A stretch of 64,000 nt of DNA from assembly GCF_009765445.1 (NCBI RefSeq), contig NZ_WHOY01000031.1, positions 3,510,168 through 3,574,167 on the forward strand, given 5' to 3'. Positions 26,651-35,176 of this stretch are shown here, in pieces (position 1 is the first letter of the stretch; the number at the start of each line of letters is the position of its first letter). The position numbers were made by a program, and so were the translations under genes. Source of the DNA: Pantoea sp. BAV 3049 (GTDB lineage: Bacteria; Pseudomonadota; Gammaproteobacteria; Enterobacterales; Enterobacteriaceae). The notes under the pieces are model-generated. The model had not been told where the DNA came from, ran no database searches, and saw only the letters and a list, made by a program, of their open reading frames with translations.

Positions 26651-27508
26651 TTATTTACTGCTCTCGCTACCACTCTGGGCACTGGCTCCGCCACCCTGCA
26701 GGGCAGAGAGAATGGCGCCCAGACCGAGCATCTGCAATGCACCACCCAGCTTACCGGCGATGCCGCTGCTGTCCTGGCTGCTGCCTTCCTGAGTGCCGCT
26801 GTTACTTTGCGCAGCTGTTGGTGAAGAGCCGGTGCCGGTTCCAGACTGGCCGGAAGCATCGGAGCTGTCAGAAGACTGTCCGAGCATCTTTTTAATCAGA
26901 TCCATCAGTTGGGTCATGATATCACCGCTACCGGAAGCATCCTGTGAGCCGGAAGTGCCGCTACCGCTGCTGTTACCGGCTGCATTGCCGGAAGAACTGT
27001 CACCGGATGACTGGCCGAGCATCTTTTTGATCATATCCATCAGTTGGGTCATGATATCGCCACTGCCAGAAGCCTGCTGGCTGCCTGAGCTGCCGTTTCC
27101 GCTGCCATTGCTGGCATCGGTGCCGGATTTGTCACCGCCCTCAGCCCCTTTACCCTGCAGCAGCTGCACGATGGCGTTCAGCAGTTGGGTAAGGCTGTTA
27201 GTGACGCTGTTCTGATCGCTATTTGCCCCCTGACCGCCTTCGCTACCGCTGCTGTTTTTCACCGCATCGTTAGTGGCCTGGCCGCCAAACTGCACGCCCT
27301 GGCCGCCTACTTTGCTCAGCGCGCTGGAGCCGAAATTCAGCGCGCTGCTCAGGCCATTCCCGCCCTGCGATCCGCTATTACGCGAACCATTAATGCCGAT
27401 ATCCTGGCGTCCCTTGCCGGAGAGATCGGCACCCGGCATCTCCATACCGCCTGCTTTACCCCCACCCAATACGCCGCCTGCTCCGCCGCCTATTTTCATG
27501 CCACTCAT
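26651..27508 (-). CDS. Harpin-like T3SS-secreted protein
   Basis: A 285-residue protein rich in Gly, Ser and Gln with one isoleucine- and methionine-containing helix type, no Cys, and no signal peptide: the harpin profile. It starts MSGMKIGGGAGG. Two near-identical blocks (about residues 140-175 and 184-219) carry SGSGDIMTQLMD then IKKMLGQSS. Harpins are heat-stable proteins exported by Hrp T3SSs that act at the plant membrane or in translocation. The start at 27508 has GGAGG 5 bases before it; the ATG at 27520 overlaps that site. A perfect hrp box lies upstream. It lacks the C-terminal half typical of HrpN, so I give no symbol. Confidence 0.85.
   Translation of the reverse strand: MSGMKIGGGAGGVLGGGKAGGMEMPGADLSGKGRQDIGINGSRNSGSQGGNGLSSALNFGSSALSKVGGQGVQFGGQATNDAVKNSSGSEGGQGANSDQNSVTNSLTQLLNAIVQLLQGKGAEGGDKSGTDASNGSGNGSSGSQQASGSGDIMTQLMDMIKKMLGQSSGDSSSGNAAGNSSGSGTSGSQDASGSGDIMTQLMDLIKKMLGQSSDSSDASGQSGTGTGSSPTAAQSNSGTQEGSSQDSSGIAGKLGGALQMLGLGAILSALQGGGASAQSGSESSK
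26875..27091 (-). repeat. Internal duplication in the harpin-like gene
   Basis: The stretches at about 26875-26960 and 27006-27091 are near copies. Each contains GAGCATCTTTTT then ATCCATCAGTTGGGTCATG and a Ser/Gly tail, and encodes the block with DIMTQLMD and IKKMLGQSS. The spacing of 131 bases between copies is close to three times 44, so the frame is kept. Confidence 0.75.
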
Positions 27509-27595
27509 AGGTACCTCCATTAATTGAAATGTGTACTTCTGCGAGTCAGCCCACCCTGATTGGAGCCGTGGTGCCCCAGGCTTTTGCTCACTTCA

Positions 27596-27623
27596 TAGGT
27601 GGAAGATGACGGTGAAGGGTTCC
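27596..27623 (-). promoter_or_regulatory. hrp box for the harpin-like gene
   Basis: On the minus strand GGAACC-N15-CCACCTA, an exact match to the HrpL promoter consensus, about 90 bases before the harpin start. Confidence 0.9.
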
Positions 27624-27737
27624 CTGTTAAGATTGGAAAGGCTCATTTCCGGCAATCTAAATTACACATTCTTAACGATTAGCAATCTAAATAATGTACT
27701 TGTTTACACATATTAATCAGTCATCTGGCCCATTTTT

Positions 27738-27753
27738 GTAGGGATTTCCCTAC
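27738..27753. promoter_or_regulatory. Palindrome upstream of hrpS, possible HrpY site
   Basis: GTAGGGA and TCCCTAC form a perfect 7-bp inverted repeat around TT, 200 bases before hrpS, with a NarL-like TACCTTT half-site at its right end. HrpY belongs to the NarL/FixJ family and activates hrpS in related bacteria. Assignment to HrpY is inference. Confidence 0.4.
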
Positions 27754-27952
27754 CTTTCGGCACGGAGATCCCCACAACAACTTCAGATGAAACTGATAGC
27801 CGCGCAAGGCCAGGCTAGTAAATAGTAAGTAAAAATTGAGTGTTACCACCGGGCGTTTGGGTCCCGGATTCTGTTGTATTTCGTCTCTTATTTCACATCA
27901 GGTTGCCAACTGAATTTGTAATAAATTCGTCTGAGGGAAGACAGGAGAAAAT

Positions 27953-28867
27953 ATGTTTACGGGCAGTGATAACAAGACAGATCTGGCAAGAGCAGACATT
28001 CACGCTAACCTGCATCCGATGGTTAATACACTCGCACCGCTGAAGGTCGACCTTTTGCTGGAGGGCGAAACGGGTACCGGCAAAGATACTCTGACAAGAC
28101 GGATTTATCAGCTATCCGGTGCAAAGGGACCGCTGGTTCCCGTGAACTGTGCCGCCATCCCGGAAAACCTGGCCGAAAGCGAGCTGTTCGGCGTGATGGC
28201 CGGTGCCTATACCGGTGCCAGCCATTCCCGCGCCGGGTATATCGAAACCGCAGACAAAGGGATCCTGTTTCTGGATGAAATCGACAGCATGCCACTGATC
28301 CTGCAGGCTAAATTACTGCGGGTGCTGGAAACCCGCGCGATTCACCGATTGGGTTCAACACAGCCGATTACGCTGGACTTAAGGGTCATTGCCGCATCGC
28401 AGACCCCGCTGGTCGACCTGGTCGATGAAGGACGTTTTCGTCGCGATCTCTACTTCCGCCTGTCGACCATTAAAATTGAAACACCGACGGTGCGTTCTCA
28501 TGCCGAACTGATTATTCCGCTGTTCCGCCGGTTTACTCAGGAAGCGGCAATGCGCCTTAAACAATCCATTCCACCCCGATCGCTGGCGCTGGACGAGGCC
28601 CTGCTGCTGCACAGCTGGCCGGGAAATATCCGCGAGCTGAAAGCCGCAGCCGAACGCCATGTTTTGCGACTGCCGCCGCTGTGTGATTTTTCTCCCTGCG
28701 ATGGCGAAGCTACCCTGCTGAAAGATCGCCTGCGCAGAATCGAACGCAGCCTGATTAAAGAGTGCCTGAACCGGCACGGCCATAAAATCGATGATGTGGT
28801 GCATGAATTAGGTATTCCGCGCCGGACGCTCTATCACCGGATAAAATTACTGAATATCGTTGCCTGA
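27953..28867 (+). CDS. hrpS: HrpS, sigma-54 enhancer-binding activator
   Basis: A 304-residue activator with no receiver domain. It begins almost directly with the AAA+ domain: Walker A GETGTGKD (about residues 38-45), the sigma-54 contact loop GAYTGA (about 84-89, for the usual GAFTGA), Walker B GILFLDEID, and a C-terminal Fis-type helix-turn-helix (VVHELGIPRRTLYHRIKLL). HrpS hexamers drive sigma-54 transcription of hrpL. AGGAG precedes the ATG. In E. amylovora hrpS sits next to hrpY; here they are about 20 kb apart. HrpV at 34714 is the likely antagonist. Confidence 0.93.
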   Translation: MFTGSDNKTDLARADIHANLHPMVNTLAPLKVDLLLEGETGTGKDTLTRRIYQLSGAKGPLVPVNCAAIPENLAESELFGVMAGAYTGASHSRAGYIETADKGILFLDEIDSMPLILQAKLLRVLETRAIHRLGSTQPITLDLRVIAASQTPLVDLVDEGRFRRDLYFRLSTIKIETPTVRSHAELIIPLFRRFTQEAAMRLKQSIPPRSLALDEALLLHSWPGNIRELKAAAERHVLRLPPLCDFSPCDGEATLLKDRLRRIERSLIKECLNRHGHKIDDVVHELGIPRRTLYHRIKLLNIVA

Positions 28868-28934
28868 GCAGGTAATTGCGCTCGAATATTTTTTTATTAC
28901 ATTCATCCCGACAAAAATAAAATAAAAAAAATTT

Positions 28935-28962
28935 GGAACCCTTTTTATTCCGCTCCCACTTA
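28935..28962 (+). promoter_or_regulatory. hrp box for the hrpA operon
   Basis: GGAACC-N15-CCACTTA, an exact match to the HrpL promoter consensus, 51 bases before the hrpA start. Confidence 0.95.
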
Positions 28963-29013
28963 ATAAACGAATACGCTGATGTTCAAACTCACTTTTTAAT
29001 CAGGAGTCACACT

Positions 29014-29244
29014 ATGTCTGCAATCTCTAGTGGTATCTCAACTGCAGCTGCTGCAGCCACCAAAACAGAAAGCGCAACTGACGGTGCAAGCTTCATGTCG
29101 CAGATGCAGGACGTACAGGGCCAGATGCAGCAGGATATGGTTGATAAAGCCAAGCTGGATGCACAGAACAACAAAATGAACGGTATTGCAGATAGTGCCA
29201 GCAAGGCCGGCTCTGCTGCTGCTCAGGTGAAGATCCAGTACTAG
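29014..29244 (+). CDS. hrpA: HrpA, Hrp pilus subunit
   Basis: A 76-residue helical protein, no Cys, starting MSAISSGISTAAAAATKT, with a C-terminal helix ending AGSAAAQVKIQY. It fits the Hrp pilin class (SctF): small, Ala/Ser-rich N-terminus, Gln/Met-rich middle (MSQMQDVQGQMQQDMVDKAKL). It polymerises into the long extracellular pilus through which effectors travel across plant cell walls. The ATG at 29014 has AGGAG 7 bases before it; the longer frame from 28933 starts inside the promoter. First gene of hrpA-hrpB-hrcJ-hrpD-hrpE. Confidence 0.92.
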   Translation: MSAISSGISTAAAAATKTESATDGASFMSQMQDVQGQMQQDMVDKAKLDAQNNKMNGIADSASKAGSAAAQVKIQY

Positions 29245-29314
29245 TCTGGCTTCATAGTGCGGCCCGGGCCCCGGTCCGCACTGCTCTTCCACTCGCTTGT
29301 ATGAGTCCACCGCC

Positions 29315-29686
29315 ATGAAAATAGCTTCTTCACAGGCAGGGTTAACCCACGCCGATATGGCAGAGAAACCCTCCCTGGCGCAACCCGATCAGACCGATGT
29401 CGATTTTTTCTCCGCACAGTTAAAAGAAGAACCTCAGGTGGAAAAAGTCTCCGCACCGGCCAACGTGACTCATTTTCTCTCCGGACTGGCCAATACCATG
29501 AATAATAATGAGCGGGAAAGAAAGCAGACCTATCAGGATTTGCAGAAGGCCTCCCGCTCGTCCAACTTATTAGAATTCAGCCAGGCCAACGCCGCGCTGT
29601 CAAACTATTACATTGAAAATTTAATGAATGCCAAGATTGTCGCCAAAGGCGTACAGAGCATTGATAAACTGACCAACCTACAGTAG
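29315..29686 (+). CDS. hrpB: HrpB, T3SS inner-rod protein
   Basis: A 123-residue protein whose C-terminal half (LQKASRSSNLLEFSQANAAL... IVAKGVQSIDKLTNLQ) matches the SctI/HrpB inner-rod family, which forms the base of the pilus inside the secretin. The ATG at 29315 is preferred over an in-frame TTG at 29297. It lies between hrpA and hrcJ, as in other Hrp1 clusters. Confidence 0.88.
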   Translation: MKIASSQAGLTHADMAEKPSLAQPDQTDVDFFSAQLKEEPQVEKVSAPANVTHFLSGLANTMNNNERERKQTYQDLQKASRSSNLLEFSQANAALSNYYIENLMNAKIVAKGVQSIDKLTNLQ

Positions 29687-29694
29687 CTATTGCG

Positions 29695-30462
29695 ATGAAA
29701 ACCCTCCTGCTGAAATGGCTGGCGACGCTGTCGCTGGTGCTGCTGCTGGCCGGCTGCGGCGACAAAACCGTGCTGTACAGCGGACTGGCTGAAAACGACG
29801 CCAATGACATCATCGCTGAGCTGAATCAGCACCAGATCGCCGCGGATAAAGTGATAGATAAAGCGGGGATTTCAGTCTCTGTGGACGCCAGATATATCGA
29901 ACGAAGCGTAAAAATCCTCGACTCTGCCGGGCTGCCACGCAAAGCGCGTACCAATCTGGGCGAGGTTTTCCAGAAAAGCGGTGTGATCTCCAGCCCGATG
30001 GAAGAACGGGCACGCTACATCTATGCCCTGTCGCAGGAAGTGGAATCCACTCTGGCGCAGATTGATGGCGTGGTGGTGGCCAGGGTCCACGTGGTGCTGC
30101 CAGAACGGTTAGCACCTGGAGAACCAGTCCAGCCCGCTTCTGCTTCGGTGTTTATCAAATACCATAATAACCTCGACCCGGACAGCATCGAGCCGCGTAT
30201 CCGTCAGATGGTGGCAACCAGTATTCCCGGTCTGGCGGGGAAAAGTGACAAGGATCTGGCCATTGTTTTTGTGCCTGCCCAGACCTATGAAGATCGGGTC
30301 GAAGTGGTTCAAATGGGGCCGTTCCAGCTCTCCACGGATGAATACTCTACGGTGAAATGGATCTTCTCCCTGTTGGCTATTGTGCTGCTGGCCGCCTTCG
30401 CCCTGCTGCTGTTCCGGCCGGGCCGCAAAAATAAAGGAAAGCCTGCCAATGAGCTGGGGTGA
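29695..30462 (+). CDS. hrcJ: HrcJ, T3SS inner-membrane ring lipoprotein
   Basis: A 255-residue lipoprotein: signal peptide ending LLAGCGD (Cys at about residue 19), two ring-building motifs (DANDIIAELNQHQIAADK and RARYIYALSQEVESTLAQIDGV), and a C-terminal membrane helix (WIFSLLAIVLLAAFALLLF). This is the SctJ/YscJ family that forms the inner-membrane ring with SctD (HrpQ here). It overlaps hrpD by 14 bases. Confidence 0.95.
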   Translation: MKTLLLKWLATLSLVLLLAGCGDKTVLYSGLAENDANDIIAELNQHQIAADKVIDKAGISVSVDARYIERSVKILDSAGLPRKARTNLGEVFQKSGVISSPMEERARYIYALSQEVESTLAQIDGVVVARVHVVLPERLAPGEPVQPASASVFIKYHNNLDPDSIEPRIRQMVATSIPGLAGKSDKDLAIVFVPAQTYEDRVEVVQMGPFQLSTDEYSTVKWIFSLLAIVLLAAFALLLFRPGRKNKGKPANELG

Positions 30463-31054
30463 GGAGCAGGCTCAGGCGTGGCTGCACTGGTGGCATCAGG
30501 GTTACTGGCAACTGGCGGATGAAAGCTGGGCCAATAACGGTTTTTACGCCCTGCCCGCCGATCAGCAACAGGCGCTGGCCTGGCAGCACCCGCAGGCCGT
30601 GGCGGCCAGCTTTGGCATCCGCGCCGACCTGCCGCCAGAGCCGCAGTCCCGCCTGCTGACGCTGATTGAGCTACCCGGGGAAGCCTGGCTGCGGCTGCTG
30701 GCCCTGCTGGCCGGTATCTGTGCACCACAGGCTGAACCGCCAGGGCTAAGCAGCGCCAACCTGATCTGGTGTCGCCGCCTGGCAAGGGCGCTGCGCTGTG
30801 AAAGCTGGCTTCCGGCTGGCTACTTTCAGCCCTATACCTCCGGCAGCCTGATCCTGCTGCGCAGCCTTCATCCGGAGAGCTGGCCTCGCCTGCGTTTATT
30901 GTTCCCTCGCGACTGGGTCAACCAGGTGGCAGAGTATCCCTCAGCGAAGCTACCCGCATCGCGGCTGGCTGCGTTGTTGGACGCCGCAATCTGGCAAAGC
31001 CAGCAACCTGAGAGTGTGCCGAATGTGGATCCACAAGAAAATAACCCTGCTTAA
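30449..31054 (+). CDS. hrpD: HrpD, T3SS accessory sorting-platform protein (SctK type)
   Basis: A 201-residue Trp- and Leu-rich soluble protein (MSWGEEQAQAWLHWWHQGYW) placed between hrcJ and hrpE, where Hrp1 systems carry hrpD/SctK. SctK links the inner ring to the sorting platform made of HrcQ. The start at 30449 has AGGA before it and overlaps the end of hrcJ. Sequence conservation in this family is low, so the call rests mainly on position. Confidence 0.82.
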   Translation: MSWGEEQAQAWLHWWHQGYWQLADESWANNGFYALPADQQQALAWQHPQAVAASFGIRADLPPEPQSRLLTLIELPGEAWLRLLALLAGICAPQAEPPGLSSANLIWCRRLARALRCESWLPAGYFQPYTSGSLILLRSLHPESWPRLRLLFPRDWVNQVAEYPSAKLPASRLAALLDAAIWQSQQPESVPNVDPQENNPA

Positions 31055-31637
31055 CCCGCAACACTTGTCGGGTACGTTGCTTACACGTGAGCTTCTGGCT
31101 GAACATCAGCAGGCGCTGACGATATTACAAAGCGCGGAACAGCAGGCGCAGGCCTGCCTGGACGCTGCCCACCGGCAGGCTGAACAGCTGCTGAACGATG
31201 CCCGCGAGCGCAGCGCGCAACAACTGGCGGAACAGATTGCTGAGCAGCAGCAGACGTTTCTGGCCGGTGCTGAGCAACTGTTCGCCGACTGGCAACAACA
31301 GCAACAGCAGTGGCAGGCAGCTCTGTTACCTCGCGCCGAAGCCCTGCTGACACAGGCGATGAGCCAGTTGCTGGCTGAACAGCCAACGGAAGCCCGCCTG
31401 CAGGCGATGCTGCAACAGCTGTTAAAAGCGCAGGGTCGGCAGGCCGCCGCCACGCTATTCTGTTCTCCTGAACAACAGACAGTCGTGCAGGAGTGGCTGG
31501 TACAGCATCCGCAGCTGGCATGGCAGATCAGCAGTGATACCACCCTGCCTGCCGACAGCCTGTTGCTGACCACTGAACAGGGTGAACTGCATCTTAGCTG
31601 GTCACAACTCTGCGCAGCGTTGCTTCCCGTTAGCTGA
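31023..31637 (+). CDS. hrpE: HrpE, T3SS ATPase stator (SctL)
   Basis: A 204-residue protein. After a short N-terminus (MWIHKKITLLNPQH) comes a long Gln/Ala-rich coiled coil (about residues 30-110), then a globular C-terminal domain. This is the HrpE/YscL/FliH layout, which controls the HrcN ATPase. It overlaps hrpD by 32 bases. ATG at 31023 is chosen over the GTG at 31014, since the family usually opens close to the M-x-I-R/H-K-K pattern. Confidence 0.87.
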   Translation: MWIHKKITLLNPQHLSGTLLTRELLAEHQQALTILQSAEQQAQACLDAAHRQAEQLLNDARERSAQQLAEQIAEQQQTFLAGAEQLFADWQQQQQQWQAALLPRAEALLTQAMSQLLAEQPTEARLQAMLQQLLKAQGRQAAATLFCSPEQQTVVQEWLVQHPQLAWQISSDTTLPADSLLLTTEQGELHLSWSQLCAALLPVS

Positions 31638-31720
31638 CCTTGATGCCCACACGCTCAGCTCTCCGCTCCGGATTTTTCGCCGAAGAAGTTACCTCCCCAC
31701 AACATTTTTCCCCCCCGCCT

Positions 31721-31748
31721 GGAACCTGTCGGCCCAACATACCACTTA
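31721..31748 (+). promoter_or_regulatory. hrp box for the hrpF operon
   Basis: GGAACC-N15-CCACTTA, identical in its conserved parts to the hrpA box, 30 bases before the hrpF start. Confidence 0.93.
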
Positions 31749-31777
31749 ATGTCAGACCCCCACAGGAGACCGACAAG

Positions 31778-32005
31778 ATGAGCAACGACGACTCTATCCA
31801 GCGTCGCTTAACCAATCAGGTGGTTCACGCGCAGAAAGACATGTACCAGTTTGCGCAGAATAGCCAGGACCAGCCTTTTAACGTTAGCGATATGTACGCC
31901 TTCCAGAATGAGATGCTCGACCTTTCTAATGCCAACTGGGCCAGCTCACAGTACACCCAGTACAAACACGGCATTCGCAAGGCGATCATTGATGCCATCA
32001 ACTGA
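31778..32005 (+). CDS. hrpF: HrpF, small T3SS protein
   Basis: A 75-residue helical protein (MSNDDSIQRRLTNQVVHAQ at the start, YKHGIRKAIIDAIN at the end) with the size and make-up of enterobacterial/pseudomonad HrpF, which is required for secretion and in P. syringae acts as a chaperone-like partner of the pilin. Longer upstream frames start before the promoter. First gene of hrpF-hrpG-hrcC-hrpT-hrpV. Confidence 0.88.
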   Translation: MSNDDSIQRRLTNQVVHAQKDMYQFAQNSQDQPFNVSDMYAFQNEMLDLSNANWASSQYTQYKHGIRKAIIDAIN

Positions 32006-32387
32006 TGTTGCTGCCCTGACGGAGCAATGTCTTGACCAGTCAGATGGCGAACTGGCGCTGTGGATTGACGGCATGCCCGTCAGGCTGCAGCGCCTGCCCG
32101 GCGGCTGGTTCTGGCTTGCTGAATTAACTCTGCCCGTGCCGGTTGATGGCCGGGTAATGCAGGCGGCACTCAGGCTGTCCCGCCCTGCCCTGGCACACTT
32201 TACCGATCGGACTGCCGCCCTCTGCTTTAACCCGCAGACGGAGGTGTTGTGCCTGATCATCCGCCTGAAAAATGACCAGACCGACTATGCAGTTGCGCTG
32301 CTGGAAAGCCTCTGTAACCAGTGCGAAGTCTGGCAGGATTCCCTGCTGAGCCTGCTCACGCGGCAAGGCGTTACGATGTCCGTATAA
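31992..32387 (+). CDS. hrpG: HrpG, chaperone-like regulator
   Basis: A 131-residue protein whose ATG lies 14 bases inside hrpF (MPSTDVAALTEQCL). Its compact alpha/beta pattern resembles class I T3SS chaperones. In P. syringae HrpG binds HrpV and relieves the HrpV block on HrpS; the same pair is present here with HrpV three genes downstream. Identified from position and size more than sequence. Confidence 0.82.
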   Translation: MPSTDVAALTEQCLDQSDGELALWIDGMPVRLQRLPGGWFWLAELTLPVPVDGRVMQAALRLSRPALAHFTDRTAALCFNPQTEVLCLIIRLKNDQTDYAVALLESLCNQCEVWQDSLLSLLTRQGVTMSV

Positions 32388-32400
32388 TAAGGAGAGAAGC

Positions 32401-34518
32401 GTGTCTCAACCGCTGTCTGCTTTTTTACCGTTCCGTCCGCTGCTTCTGGCACTGGCGATCGGGTTATCAGTGTCACACGGCTATGCCAGCACCCCGGATG
32501 AGTGGAAAGACGGCGCCTATGCCTATTCCGCTGATAATACCCCGTTAAGCGTGATCCTGCAGGATTTTGCCAGCAGTCACGGTGTTGATGCCAACGTCAG
32601 CGGCCTGCCGGATACCTTTGTAACCGCCCGTCTGCGCTCAGACAATGCCGAAGCCTTCCTGAACCGGCTGGCGCTGGAGTACCGCTTTCAATGGTTCGTT
32701 TATAACAACACGCTCTATGTCAGCCCCCAGTCTGAACAGACATCACGGCGTCTGAAAATCAGCCCTGATGCCGCGCCGGATATCAAACAGGCTCTGCAGG
32801 GAGTTGGCCTGTTGGAACCTCGCTTCGGCTGGGGCGAACTGCCTGACGAAGGCGTGGTACTGGTGACCGGGCCGCCGAAGTATGTCGATCTTATTGCTGA
32901 GTTCAGTAAAAAGTCGGAGCCGGAAACCAGCGAAGATAAGCAGATGATGGCCTTCCCCCTGAAGTATGCCGATGTAGCGGATCGCACCATCAAATACCGC
33001 GATCAGACACTGGTCGTGCCCGGCGTGGCCACCATGCTGAATGAGCTGCTGGGACAAAACAGCAACGGCTCGGCCAATGGCACCACCACCACGCAGAATG
33101 GCCGTGGCGACAGCAACAGCCCGTATCAGGCGATGCAGAGTGAAAGCCGCAGCATTATGGAGCAGATGATTGGTCGTAATACCCGGCTGGGACGCAGCAA
33201 CGCGCAGGACCAGAGTCAGGGGAAAGCCTTGCAGGGCAAAGTTTCCGCCGACGTGAGAAATAACACCCTGCTGGTCCGTGACAATAAAAAGCTGCGCTCT
33301 GAGTATCAGGAGCTGGTGAAAATGATCGACGTGCCGCAGAAGCTGATCGAGATTGACGCGGTGATCGTCGATATCGATCGCAACGAGCTGGCACGGCTCT
33401 CCACTAACTGGTCAGGACAATTTGGCAACGTCACCGCCGGAGCCTCTATGCTCAGCGGCACCAGCACGCTTTTTGTCACGGACTTTAACCGCTTCTTCGC
33501 TGATATCCAGGCGCTGGAAGGCGAAGGCACAGCCTCAATTATTGCCAATCCGTCGGTACTGACGCTGGAGAACCAGCCTGCGGTGATCGACTTCAGCAAT
33601 ACCGCCTTTATTACCGCTATCGGCGAGCGCGTGGCCGATATCCGCGAAGTCACCGCTGGCACCAGCCTGCGCGTGACGCCCCGTTCCATCGGAGCGAATC
33701 CGGGCAAAGCGGCGGTGCAGTTGGTGGTGGATGTGGAAGATGGCAAGCTGGATAAAAACGAGGACGGCAGCGCACAGGGCACCGAAAATGGCGTGATCAG
33801 CACCCAGGCACTGGTGCAGGAAAAACGTTCGCTGGTCATGGGAGGCTTCCACACCAAACAAAGTGGGGATGATGAGCAGCGCGTACCGATCCTCGGTAAA
33901 ATTCCGCTAATTGGCAAACTGTTCACCTCGAATAATCACACCACTTCCCAGCGTGAGAGGCTGTTTATCATCACCCCGCATCTGATTGGCGATCAGGTGG
34001 ATCCTTCCCGCTATGTGGATGCGGATAATCGCGATCAGGTCAACGATACGCTGCGCGATATCAACCGCCGCCATCAGTTTGGCGATATGAAGCGCACCAT
34101 TGAGAGTGGGATGCAGGATCTGGCGGAAAACCGACTGCCGGGAGGCTTGCAGGCCACGCAGACTGGCCTGGCATTGAGTTCGCTGTGTAATATCCCGCTG
34201 ACCTTCCGCACCAGTGCGCGGCACCAGTGGTACGGCAACAGCTCAATGCAGATCGCCGTGGGCGTGATCACTAACACCAGCGGTAAAGAAGCCCGCTTTG
34301 ATGAAGCAGCCTGCCGCAGCGACCGTACGCTGGCCGTCTCGGCTTGGCCACATACACGCCTGAAGCCGGGAGAATCGACCGAGGTGTACGTTGCGTATGA
34401 CACGCAGATCCCGGCACGCCCTGCCCGCGTTTCGCTGCTGAAGTCACCGGATGGCTATGTACCGGCAGCACCTGTCGCTGCAGGCACCCGATCGTCAACC
34501 CGTCTGCTGTCGCGTTAA
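32401..34518 (+). CDS. hrcC: HrcC, T3SS outer-membrane secretin
   Basis: A 705-residue secretin: signal peptide (to about residue 28), N-terminal ring domains (VILQDFASSHGVDANVSGLPD and NTLLVRDNKKLRSEYQELVKMIDVPQKLIEIDAVIVDID), then the secretin barrel (SLRVTPR, RSLVMGGF, VPILGKIPLIGKLFTSN, ERLFIITPHLI). An extra C-terminal domain of about 130 residues follows. It forms the outer-membrane channel. The start is GTG behind AAGGAG, 13 bases after hrpG. In many Erwiniaceae HrpT helps its assembly. Confidence 0.96.
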   Translation: MSQPLSAFLPFRPLLLALAIGLSVSHGYASTPDEWKDGAYAYSADNTPLSVILQDFASSHGVDANVSGLPDTFVTARLRSDNAEAFLNRLALEYRFQWFVYNNTLYVSPQSEQTSRRLKISPDAAPDIKQALQGVGLLEPRFGWGELPDEGVVLVTGPPKYVDLIAEFSKKSEPETSEDKQMMAFPLKYADVADRTIKYRDQTLVVPGVATMLNELLGQNSNGSANGTTTTQNGRGDSNSPYQAMQSESRSIMEQMIGRNTRLGRSNAQDQSQGKALQGKVSADVRNNTLLVRDNKKLRSEYQELVKMIDVPQKLIEIDAVIVDIDRNELARLSTNWSGQFGNVTAGASMLSGTSTLFVTDFNRFFADIQALEGEGTASIIANPSVLTLENQPAVIDFSNTAFITAIGERVADIREVTAGTSLRVTPRSIGANPGKAAVQLVVDVEDGKLDKNEDGSAQGTENGVISTQALVQEKRSLVMGGFHTKQSGDDEQRVPILGKIPLIGKLFTSNNHTTSQRERLFIITPHLIGDQVDPSRYVDADNRDQVNDTLRDINRRHQFGDMKRTIESGMQDLAENRLPGGLQATQTGLALSSLCNIPLTFRTSARHQWYGNSSMQIAVGVITNTSGKEARFDEAACRSDRTLAVSAWPHTRLKPGESTEVYVAYDTQIPARPARVSLLKSPDGYVPAAPVAAGTRSSTRLLSR

Positions 34519-34531
34519 GGGAGTGAGAAAG

Positions 34532-34717
34532 ATGAAGAAGCCGTTTTTAGTGCTGGCGCTGGCACTGCTGTTATCCGCGTGTGCGAAGCCAAAGTTTGCC
34601 GGATGCAATGATGTCTCCTGCCGCCCGGTCTCCGACGATCATGCGATGACCATCTGGTGGCAGCCGGACATGCGTAACGGCCCGTTCGACTATTCGCAAG
34701 CCTCGGTGAACGAATGA
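34532..34717 (+). CDS. hrpT: HrpT, small outer-membrane lipoprotein
   Basis: A 61-residue lipoprotein with lipobox LLLSAC (Cys at about residue 17), two further Cys (GCNDVSC) and a short acidic tail. Size and position directly after hrcC match HrpT, a pilotin-like factor for the secretin. It overlaps hrpV by four bases (ATGA). Confidence 0.87.
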   Translation: MKKPFLVLALALLLSACAKPKFAGCNDVSCRPVSDDHAMTIWWQPDMRNGPFDYSQASVNE

Positions 34718-35037
34718 TTTGGGTGGACAATATGGCGGCCTTCCTGGCCGCCTGGCAAAAGAGTGAAGCCTGCGGCTGGGCATCACAGCCCGGCAGCGAG
34801 CTGTTTTACCTTCCCGGCCCTTCCCCCACGCTGACGTTACGCATTTTGCCTGGCTCACTGCGGGATACGCTGCTGCGTCAGGTGCTGACGTGGCGTTTTC
34901 AGCACCCCGATCGCTACGACGGTTGTTACATCAGCATGGATGCTGATGGCGCGCTGAGCGTGATGCTCCAGCCTTCCCCGGAAGACGATCCCCACGACGC
35001 TATTAACACGCTGTATTCGCTGGTGGATCTGAACTGA
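34714..35037 (+). CDS. hrpV: HrpV, negative regulator of the Hrp system
   Basis: A 107-residue protein (MIWVDNMAAFLAAWQKSEACGW) at the usual place after hrpT. HrpV binds HrpS and prevents activation of hrpL; HrpG counters it. A four-base overlap with hrpT links their translation. In E. amylovora hrpN normally follows; here the cluster ends and an AT-rich insert begins. Confidence 0.86.
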   Translation: MIWVDNMAAFLAAWQKSEACGWASQPGSELFYLPGPSPTLTLRILPGSLRDTLLRQVLTWRFQHPDRYDGCYISMDADGALSVMLQPSPEDDPHDAINTLYSLVDLN

Positions 35038-35176
35038 CCGCTTTTTACTCCGAGCGTGGCGATTACTACTCCTTTTCTTAAAAATCCTGCCGTCATATCC
35101 CTTTTAATTCCTAAAAAACCTTCAAGCATCCTAACGCTTGATGAAGATCAATCCGGTATAAATAGCTACACGGATA

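Noticed and set aside
28933-29013. N-terminal extension of hrpA
   Set aside because: The extension begins inside the hrp box, so it cannot be transcribed from that promoter; the ATG at 29014 has a proper ribosome site and gives the expected pilin size.
31640-31777. Upstream coding extension of hrpF
   Set aside because: It starts before the hrp box that drives hrpF; the ATG at 31778 gives the known protein size.
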